This document shows positions 58,801 to 64,000 of a DNA stretch of 64,000 nucleotides, piece after piece. A program made the position numbers and the translations under genes. The notes beneath the pieces are model-generated. The model made no database searches, was not told the origin of the DNA, and worked only from the letters and a program-made list of their open reading frames with translations. The stretch spans positions 2,020,001-2,084,000 of the forward strand of contig WPIO01000062.1 of the NCBI GenBank assembly GCA_009760855.2. Direction: 5' to 3'. This DNA comes from Cristatella mucedo (lineage: Eukaryota > Bryozoa > Phylactolaemata > Cristatellidae). Each line of letters starts with the position of its first letter. Position 1 is the first letter of the stretch.

Positions 58801-61800
58801 TACGAGTCTCACTATCAAGACCCCTTTTCCCAAAGCCTAGAACTTACTCCCGATCTGCGCAACGACATCTCCTGACTTGACCACATTTAAAAAGAAAGTA
58901 AAAACGCATCTATTTATGACCGAATTTAGTGGGTCCCCGTGATTCGTCCTTGATGTGCTTATGTGTGCTGATACTGCATGTTGCCACTAACCATACTTGC
59001 ATGCTGACCCTGCGCATGTCACCCCTAACCTTGTTATTCTTGTTGTGTATTCAGCACGATAAAACTAACCATTCGATCTTGCCTTTGCAGCAACTGTAGA
59101 GTGCCTTCCGTTGCAGCAACTGTAAAGTGCCTGGAAAGAGATTAAGTTATATGAGGGTGCTATACCAAGTGTATTATTATTATTGCCTCGCTTTCCTCTT
59201 TTAATAAAATCGTCCCTAAATGGATTTCAAGCTGCAAACATGCCATGCCAAAATCTAAGTGCCATGGATCAGAACCAGTTTTCTTCGATTTACTATATCA
59301 TAGTGCCATACTCTTAGAAATAAAATCTAGCTCAAATAAAGAGATCTTTGCTCGTGTGCAGTTACTCTCTCGACCATTAACTGAGCTGATATTGGCTTCA
59401 TAGACGTGATACACGTTGGTGTACAAGGAGAAGTTATTTTTGAGGATTTGACAAGTAAGTAAATCTGCAACACAACATTTCATAAGCATTCTGCAAGGTC
59501 GCTTAAGAAGCCCGAACAGGCGAGTCTTTGGCATTCAGTTAGTATACTCATGTGTCAATCCGAGGTTAAACGACAACATATTGCTATATATATAACAAAT
59601 GCACCTGAATACCAAACGCATCTAGATGATGCCCAATATAGAAGAGAGCAAAAGAATGACGAACAGTTAGGCAAACAAATTGAAAAAATTAACACCATTC
59701 CATGGATGATTGAACTGCTCCAAACCTGGCTACAGAACTCAGTGACCCATGGACACTACAATGATGAGCAAGATAGAATTGAACCTAGAGTGAAGCAATA
59801 AATACTAGCTAGATAGTAAATAGATAATAAATAGCAGCACTATATCTATCAGTTAAGTCACAAAGGACAAAATTTACAACTCCTAACACTCGAGCACAAA
59901 AGGCTGTTTAACCCTTAACAAAGCAATTGTTGGCAATACTGTTGTGGGGACCGTTACCGTATTCTCGAAATTTAGGTGCCCTTGTTTCTTAGGTATCTTT
60001 GGATAAACGTGTTAAGTTTGAGAGATTCTTTAAGAAGACCACATCTAGAGCAAGATATTATGCCCAAGTCCAACTCTAGTCTTAGATTAGGGGAACTATC
60101 TACCGTGGTGGCCTGCAAGCAATTTAACTAGACTCTCTGGTTCTGCTTAGGCTGGTTAATTAGAATTCCCTCTTAGCTGGGCTACCAAAAAAGCCATTAG
60201 ATGACTGCAGCTGGTAATAAACACGGCTGCAGGGCTATTTAAAAAATCCTGGTAGTTCAGACACGTGTCTCCTCTGCTTAAGGAGCTGCGATGGCTCCCA
60301 GTTAATCAACTGATACAAAGTAAAGTTAATATGCTGACCCATAAGGCCCGCTATGGTTTGGCTCCCTCATACGTAGCTGAACTGCTGCACCAGTTTCAAA
60401 GTCATCGTACCCTCAGGTCCCCTACGGAAAATAAATTAGCCGTTCCATTCCTATGCTTAAAGACCGCTAGCAACAGAAGCATTTGCTCTGAAGGTCGTCC
60501 TAAACTGTGGAACTTCTACAATTATTGCTTAACTACACTTGCTTTCCTGCTGCCGACTGTGGCACATCCTTTCCAAACCGTCCTGAGCTGCTGCTTCCAT
60601 GCAACACACTTCCTCGACTGCCCTACCGATTCAGTTAGGCTTCTTACTTCCTCTTTGTTGCGTGAGATGAAGTCTGTTGGCTACCTTATGTGTACCGAAA
60701 GCCGCCCAGGCTTTGAGTGCAAAACAGAAATGTCATGACAGAACCAATTCTCCATTTCAGGCCAAGAAACCAATTCCCCTCTCACCAGCTCTCTCAATAA
60801 TATTTCTGTTTGAGTACCAGATTTAGTGGCAAAGTGATTCTTATCAAGGTATGCCTAGTATGCCCTTGGTTGCCTCTATGCTAACGTGTCTGGCAGACTG
60901 GGTCTGTCGTAAGACTTTTGGACGAATATTCTGTGAGGGTAGAGGGATACAACAGCTCCATAAGACTCGTAACCATATCTATGAAGCTCTTAGAGATATT
61001 AAACAGCAATATATAACTTCTTAATAGCTAGGAAGTAGACTAGCCGTGGTTCTTGATGACCACCTCCTTCCGGCAGGCCGTCAAAGACACGAGCTTCTAA
61101 ACTGAGTCGTGCGATGCCGACTTCACTACATTCGAAGCTGTTCGAAAAGATCGTCTGCTGGGGTAGGCAGATTTGTATTTTTTCTCAGTCACTGGTCTAA
61201 GTAATTCCTAAGAAGTTTTAATCGAGCGATTGACAGGACCAATCTATCACATTGACAAAGGAGTCATATAACTATTTGTTTTACCATGTTTGCAGTGTGA
61301 ATTGGGTCGTTTTCATGCTGACACACACTCTAATCTAGAAATCCTCAGCGACCATAGAAAAATATGATTCCACCACCGCTTGTTTAACATTGTACCACAG
61401 TCAGCCTTGGTCCTAGCTGCAGAGGATGCGGTGTGTGCGTGGGATGCGGTGTGAGCGTGTGTATGTGTAACTCTAAAGTAATTCGGGTTTTAGATTTTCA
61501 AAAGATACAACCACTCTGACACTCATAGAATCCCAGCACGATGAATCAAGGTCAGCATGCATCACAAATATGAACATTTGAACCTATTGGTGGGGAACCG
61601 GGTCCCTGCAGAGGCCCCATGCTCAAATTGAATTATTTTCTAGAAAATAAAATCCTATAAAAACCAGAAAAATCTAATGTTCAGTTTTACCTGCCATGTT
61701 AAAAACGAAGGATGCCAACGCAGTTTCCGCATCCGCTCACGGCTCCGTACACAGAGTTTGCAAAGAAAAAACTGGCAGCTGGTGTCGAAACGCCAAAGAC

Positions 61801-62589
61801 AATGCCCAGTGCCCGAAGACCCCCCACTTAAGCCTGGCCAGACCTCACTCCTGTCTTTCTTTGCCAACAAGTAGAGAATACAAATTGAACTCAGATCGAG
61901 ATAAAGCTTTATTGACCAAAAAGAGACGATTGAGCCTATAACGAGGTCTATCTGACCATTTTTGAGGCGTTGCAGAGTTTTTGAAAGATCCGGGTCCCTT
62001 CAATAAGTTCATTTGCTTTGTGCAAGGAAGTAGCAAAATAACACAAAAAAGGAAACGCAAGTTCGGGATGCATTCCAACACCAGCGACAGTCTGTATGCT
62101 CTGAGCAAGAGACAAACTGTTTCAGTTCCAGCTGCCAACAACACATTACCTCAAGAGGATCGCAGCCATCGGTAGATCCAATAAGCTCGGCATTGCAAAT
62201 GCACAATTTCGTGCCTTCCTTAATCAATTTCTTCTTCTGGACTATCAGTTCCAATGGCTTGTCCAACTCGGCTGCGACTGAGTACCAACCATCACCCAAT
62301 TGAATGCCAGCCTAATTAAGTTGAAGATCAAGACAAATATAAAACATAATTGTCATATCCCTGAAGGATAACAGACGCGATTAGATCTTGATACCCACTG
62401 CGAGAATTTTTTGGGAGCTAGCCCTTTACATATGTACTGACAGTATACATGCTGAGCTCTCACCTTGTTACCCTTGTGCCACACCTTAGTGACGACAAGG
62501 ACCATCCTTTTCTTAGCATCATCATCCCGTTCTAGAATTTTCTTAAGGCAGGACCTTAAAAGTGCAATCGCATCAGGCTGCCCTTCAAC
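46352..62589 (-). CDS. BRCA2: BRCA2 orthologue, C-terminal DNA-binding region and tail (partial gene, 12 exons)
   Basis: BRCA2 loads RAD51 on single-stranded DNA during homologous recombination. Exons in order are 62464-62589, 62150-62311, 58474-58653, 58017-58283, 55477-55596, 52864-52945, 52007-52215, 50744-50844, 50597-50666, 50358-50510, 46997-47092 and 46352-46837 (stop TAA). All junction phases agree (0 except 1 after exon 6 and 2 after exon 8). The encoded order is the family order: LKKILERDD (OB1 start), GDGWYSVAAELDKPL, ICANSTRRARW (human ISANSTRPARW), YPMQ-FMEKS (human YPIQWMEK), the tower helices, LTIWRPTAD (human LSIWRPSSD), IYEPRE (human IYQPRE), YEEVDISGVIISV and AILKFWGGLE. The BRC repeats and most of the helical domain lie beyond the right edge. 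Eleven introns hold repeats of every family in the window. No poly(A) signal was pinned down below 46352. Confidence 0.95.
46997..47092 (-). CDS. BRCA2: BRCA2 exon: post-OB3 helix
   Basis: 96 nt, 32 codons, phase 0 both sides. The acceptor is CCTTTTTTCAG and the donor GTGAGC. It encodes IPAGFLEEAVKRLERMQQNG and then a basic stretch with GKRSDV. It resembles the human GHFQETFNKMKNTVENID helix after OB3. The assignment rests on frame, position and this weak likeness. Confidence 0.78.
47330..47560 (+). mobile_element. LINE-C fragment, weak
   Basis: CAAAACTCACTTCCACAATTC, CTCCTGTTGCCGACTCTGGC and CTTACGGACTCAGCTATG match the LINE-C stretch at 40700-40860 with heavy decay. Confidence 0.55.
47905..48492 (+). 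mobile_element. LINE-A fragment in a BRCA2 intron
   Basis: The coding part runs from SARNLGVIL-like sequence through QLGLSVVSVAVATSHHFSP and its shifted true frame, to LKSFGDRAFSSYAPKAWNSL. It stops at about 48492 without a 3' UTR. Antisense to BRCA2. Confidence 0.82.
48599..48750 (-). mobile_element. SINE-2 copy in a BRCA2 intron
   Basis: TGATTTAACAGCCTCTTTTG, GGCTATCACCACCGCTTGAG, GGATTCGAACCCACGACC (box B, reverse) and CCTTACCTAGTGAGCCATGG (head). Confidence 0.85.
48765..48960 (+). pseudogene. Tc1-like relic, second copy
   Basis: CACCAGCACCAAACACGGAT, AAAAGTACTTTACTAAAGTT and TCTGGCAGCAAGATAAGACC align with 8415-8540. Frame pieces IWQQD and DPKHIARPVKYSL fit the Tc1 QQDNDPKH block. Confidence 0.6.
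49268..49835. repeat. Large imperfect inverted repeat (fold-back) in a BRCA2 intron
   Basis: The arm at about 49268-49540 matches the reverse complement of about 49590-49835. Shared blocks include GTGAAATTTCAAAT, GCTTGTGACTT, ACTCAGCCAAT and TCTGATTTCGGT/TCCGATTTTGGT. The loop is about 50 bp. The left arm also holds a 27-bp direct duplication (GTGAAATTTCAAATATAAG, twice in 49430-49480). It could be a fold-back/MITE-like element; no coding capacity and no clear target duplication were seen. Confidence 0.75.
50358..50510 (-). CDS. BRCA2: BRCA2 exon: end of OB fold 3
   Basis: 153 nt, 51 codons, phase 0 both sides. The acceptor is TTAACTGCAG and the donor GTAATT. It encodes IAVGRSVTITSASWCTDTKL, then SLTVTELCTIREQREC. 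Human has [20 protein letters not shown] then LTLFAGDFSVFSASPKE. Similarity is weaker than in the previous exons but has the right order and length. Confidence 0.85.
50597..50666 (-). CDS. BRCA2: BRCA2 exon: OB fold 3 (AILKFWGGLE)
   Basis: 70 nt, phase 2 in and phase 0 out. The acceptor is CTCTTTGCAG and the donor GTAAGC. It encodes LQTAVIADEDFAFAILKFWG and ends GGLE; the human counterpart is [20 protein letters not shown]. It is short, but exactly in frame with both neighbours. Confidence 0.92.
50744..50844 (-). CDS. BRCA2: BRCA2 exon: start of OB fold 3
   Basis: 101 nt, phase 0 in and phase 2 out. The acceptor is TTTCATAG and the donor GTAAGC. It encodes VLSVSELGRMKVPPKYEEVD, followed by ISGVIISVQSPA. 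Human BRCA2 has [22 protein letters not shown] here. Confidence 0.92.
52007..52215 (-). CDS. BRCA2: BRCA2 exon: OB fold 2 second half
   Basis: 209 nt, phase 1 in and phase 0 out. The acceptor is CTTTGAAG and the donor GTTAGT. It encodes TLLTIWRPTAD, HEGTPVRLYGVTASES and LLRLIYEPRE, aligned with human VILSIWRPSSD, TEGKRYRIYHLATSKS and LFQIYQPRE. Confidence 0.95.
52864..52945 (-). CDS. BRCA2: BRCA2 exon: return into OB2; acceptor lies in a tandem array
   Basis: 82 nt, phase 0 in and phase 1 out, donor GTAAGT. It encodes ATQTRNVTPLRRVRIV, then GLDIDNQA, matching human LSRDVTTVWKLRIVS at the tower-OB2 return. Its first 22 nt and its acceptor (GCTTTCCAG) form one end of a 91-bp unit repeated six times upstream. 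Only the copy at 52946 keeps the frame open. Confidence 0.9.
52924..53475 (-). repeat. 91-bp tandem array (6 full copies plus a stub) containing a BRCA2 splice acceptor
   Basis: Full units start at 52924, 53015, 53106, 53197, 53288 and 53379; a six-base stub starts at 53470. On the minus strand each unit holds the pyrimidine-rich acceptor GCTTTCCAG followed by the first 22 nt of the BRCA2 exon. Copies differ at only a few positions (for example AGCCGTCC versus AGCAGTCC, TCTATGC versus TCTACGC), so the array is young or homogenised. Confidence 0.97.
54302..54450 (+). mobile_element. SINE-1 copy in a BRCA2 intron
   Basis: GTTGGTCCAGCGGTTAAGG (box A), GGACTCGAGCCC (box B), then GCGCCTGAATAGAGATTTAG and GGGGCGCTATACAAATGAAT. 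It lies head to tail against a SINE-2 copy in opposite orientation. Confidence 0.88.
54462..54617 (-). mobile_element. SINE-2 copy in a BRCA2 intron
   Basis: GGCTGACTTAACAGCCTCAT, GGCTATCACCTCCGCTTGC, GGATTCGAACCCACGACC and ACTATCACGGCC. All SINE-2 blocks are in order. Confidence 0.85.
55477..55596 (-). CDS. BRCA2: BRCA2 exon: tower descending helix
   Basis: 120 nt, 40 codons, phase 0 both sides. The acceptor is CGTCCTTGCAG and the donor GTAATG. It encodes QSLTEEQMEKLLDYQRLV, then a lysine/glutamine-rich helix ending LQDQTSQ. The human counterpart is [21 protein letters not shown], the helix that returns from the tower tip to OB2. Confidence 0.92.
55955..56008 (-). mobile_element. LINE-A tail fragment
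   Basis: (TAA)n-rich, then GCTCTTGATAAAGTGCCCTC, the 3' tip of LINE-A only. Confidence 0.7.
56630..57000 (-). mobile_element. Diverged LINE-A relative
   Basis: GGCTGCCGAGTTTTGCTAC and CACAAATGCATGGACCAGCT match the LINE-A reverse strand (QLVQNSA, LVHAFVT region). The remainder is poorly preserved RT sequence. Confidence 0.5.
57130..57307 (+). mobile_element. SINE-2, best full-length copy
   Basis: Head GTGAGCCGTGATGGCACACT, box B GTGGGTTCGAATCC, then GGGCGATCCTTTATCGCCAC, and tail ACAAAAGAGGCTGTTAATTC with AGCCAGTATTTTTTT. The tail hairpin GGCTGTTAATTCAGCC differs from the SINE-1/LINE-A stem-loop. Confidence 0.88.
58017..58283 (-). CDS. BRCA2: BRCA2 exon: tower domain, ascending helix and three-helix bundle
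   Basis: 267 nt, 89 codons, phase 0 both sides. The acceptor is TGTAATTTTAG and the donor GTAGCC. It starts FMEKSANGSVTFRNAAAED (human WMEKTSSGLYIFRNERE-E) and then runs as charged helix. It continues through DVSRLTTGEEIFEAMERSGD, which corresponds to the human tip bundle [26 protein letters not shown]. With the next exon the tower is about 130 residues, near full length, so it is not lost as in some insect BRCA2 proteins. Confidence 0.94.
58474..58653 (-). CDS. BRCA2: BRCA2 exon: OB1-OB2 linker (ANSTRRARW)
   Basis: 180 nt, 60 codons, phase 0 both sides. The acceptor is TCTTTTGCAG and the donor GTGAGA. It encodes LKICANSTRRARWDCKLGF, then FTLPLCTLYADGG and VIDRVYPMQ. This is the most conserved BRCA2 block (human LKISANSTRPARWYTKLGF, FPLPLSSLFSDGG, IIQRAYPIQ). 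Confidence 0.96.
58830..59185 (+). mobile_element. LINE-A 3' end in a BRCA2 intron
   Basis: The coding end (FPKA-NLLPICATTS, LTTFKKKVKTHL), 3' UTR, a small local duplication of TTGCAGCAACTGTAAAGTGC, the stem-loop and (ATT)n. Confidence 0.85.
60050..60740 (+). mobile_element. LINE-C copy
   Basis: HVSPLLKELRWLPVNQLIQS, LTHKARYGLAPSYVAELLHQ and NKLAVPFLCLKTASNRSICS match the copy at 40185-40980 in the same order. It is 5' truncated and sits in a BRCA2 intron, antisense. Confidence 0.83.
61045..61150 (+). repeat. Dispersed repeat E, copy 2 (unclassified)
   Basis: Matches the segment at 7330-7470; it lies just downstream of a LINE-C copy. Confidence 0.45.
61155..62149. other. BRCA2 intron without recognised features
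   Basis: It lies between a dispersed repeat and the OB1 exon. No exon with correct splice signals was recognised. Confidence 0.55.
62150..62311 (-). CDS. BRCA2: BRCA2 exon: OB fold 1 core
   Basis: 162 nt, 54 codons, phase 0 both sides. The acceptor is CTTAATTAG and the donor GTAATG. It encodes IQLGDGWYSVAAELDKPL and later CNAELIGSTDGCDPLE. Human BRCA2 has I-LTDGWYAVKAQLDPPL and GAELVGSPDACTPLE at the same spacing. Confidence 0.95.
62464..62589 (-). CDS. BRCA2: BRCA2 exon: start of OB fold 1
   Basis: 126 nt, 42 codons, phase 0 both sides. The acceptor is GTGCTTGACAG and the donor GTGAGA. It encodes LLRSCLKKILERDDDAKK, then MVLVVTKVW, matching the human stretch R-SAIKKIMERDD-AAK-LVLCVSDI at the helical-domain/OB1 border. 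Confidence 0.93.
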
Positions 62590-62929
62590 CTGTCAAGCAC
62601 AGCAACTACATCGCAAATTGATAGCTAAGCAGAAAAAAACGAATGGCCGTCAAGAAGTAGATAATGCTACAACAGATCTACTACTAAATATTCGAAAGCT
62701 CAAAGCCCAGTGCTACATTATGGATCCAAAATTCATGACTAAATGTGGCAATAATAAAAGTAATAATTATATTACATTTTTATCTTACCAATCGAGATAA
62801 TATATTTTAGGCACTTAAATATGCTAGCAATCCGGGTAGTACTTATGTAGGGGGAAAGACCAGCAAGTAAAAATATTTAGAGCACATAATCACAGTGTTT
62901 ATGCGATACACATTAGGCAGTAGCTCATC

Positions 62930-63825
62930 GACTCTAGGTGTCATGCTCCAATCTGTCCGTACAGCTCTAAATCTAGGTGTCATGTTCCCAAGTGACCTCT
63001 CGTTAGACGACCACATCAGCTCCACAATCAAGTCTGCCTACTTTCAGCTATATAATATTGCTAAAATTCGGGCTTGTTTAGATAAGGATACCATGTCTGA
63101 GTTGGTCCATGCATTTGTGACATCTGTCTCGACTTCTGTAACTCACTGCTTGCTGGCCTACCGGCAAGTACAATCAGGCGATTGATTACAGCTGGTGCAA
63201 AACTCTGCAGCTAGGCTTGTCTGTCGTGAGCAACGCAGCTGCCACATTACTCCACTTCTCGCCGACCTGCACTGGCTACCAGTCAAGCAACGGATCGACT
63301 TCAAGGTTTTGTCGCTCACTTTTAGGTCCCTTCATTCTTTGGCTCCAGCCTATCTCTCAGATATACTCCCCACCAGGCCAAGCACCGTACCACCCGCTTT
63401 TCGGAATCCAACAGTCTTCCAATACCTCGTACAAACCTCAAATCCTTTGGAGACCGTGCATTTAGTTCGTATGCTCCTAAAGTCTGGAACTGCCTCCCGA
63501 CTTTCGACAGAACATCCCCTGACCTGACCACATTTAAAAGGAACCTAAAAACACACCTATTTAGGACAGCCTTTAGTGGGTCCCTGTGATTCGTCCTTCA
63601 CGTGCTTATGCGTGCTGACACTGTGCATGCTGCCACTAACCACATTTGCATGCTGACCCTGTGCATGTCACCCCTAACCATGTTATTCATGTTGTCTGTT
63701 TATCAAGCGTGATACTACTCACCATTCAATTGCATTTCCCTTTGCAGGAAATGTAAAGCGCCTAGAAAGAGATTGAGTTCTCTGATGGCGCTTTATCAAG
63801 CGCATTATTATTATTATTATCGACT
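62930..63825 (+). mobile_element. LINE-A copy near the right edge
   Basis: [40 protein letters not shown] and [20 protein letters not shown] in shifting frames, then the 3' UTR, stem-loop and (ATT)n. A 9-base ATTGATTAC-type insertion breaks the frame near 63180. Antisense to BRCA2. Confidence 0.88.
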
Positions 63826-64000
63826 AGAATTAGGCTGCCTCTGGAATGGCCCGATATAGCATGCAGACATTAGAAGATGGGTCACACAGCAAAGCAAATG
63901 CTGTGACGAATTGGTGAGTTCTGAACTTCCTTTCAAATATCAGAAAGTCGGGAAATGTCGAGAGGATAGCTGGTAGCAAGTTTAATGCTTTTTGAGAGCA

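Overview
This is a metazoan nuclear genome window. The host genes are split into many short exons with GT-AG (and one GC-AG) introns, and the space between is filled with LINE, SINE and DNA-transposon relics and long microsatellites. Both host genes are clearly diverged from their vertebrate counterparts, so an invertebrate is likely, but I cannot name the taxon.

Left part (about 1.6-22.8 kb, minus strand): eight consecutive coding exons of a long-chain acyl-CoA synthetase of the ACSL3/ACSL4 clade. The reading frame joins exactly across all seven introns. One intron uses a GC donor. The gene runs off the left edge, so its C-terminal exons are missing. Its start codon must lie above 22.83 kb and was not found. 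A CpG-rich zone at 29.3-30.5 kb is the best candidate for its promoter.

Middle (about 23-46 kb): no host coding exon was recognised. The stretch holds LINE copies, two tRNA-derived SINE families, a decayed hAT (ZBED5-like) transposase and large GA microsatellites. The longest open frame of the window (352 codons, 39.1-40.2 kb) belongs to a LINE reverse transcriptase.

Right part (46.35-62.6 kb, minus strand): twelve coding exons for the C-terminal part of a BRCA2 orthologue, from the start of OB fold 1 through OB2 with its tower, OB3 and the C-terminal tail to the stop codon. All eleven junctions keep frame. The gene runs off the right edge, so the BRC repeats and most of the helical domain lie outside. 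One acceptor/exon start is repeated six times in a 91-bp tandem array, and another intron holds a large inverted repeat.

Repeats: LINE-A is an L2/CR1-type element with about 18 copies and an (ATT)n tail. LINE-C is a second, related family. SINE-1 has a tRNA head, and its 3' stem-loop matches the LINE-A 3' end, which suggests that LINE-A mobilises it. SINE-2 has a different tail. Several nested insertions give a relative chronology. I found no CRISPR array, no rRNA, no free-standing tRNA gene and no convincing new biological system. The most interesting items are the splice-site tandem array, the GC-AG intron and the LINE/SINE tail sharing.
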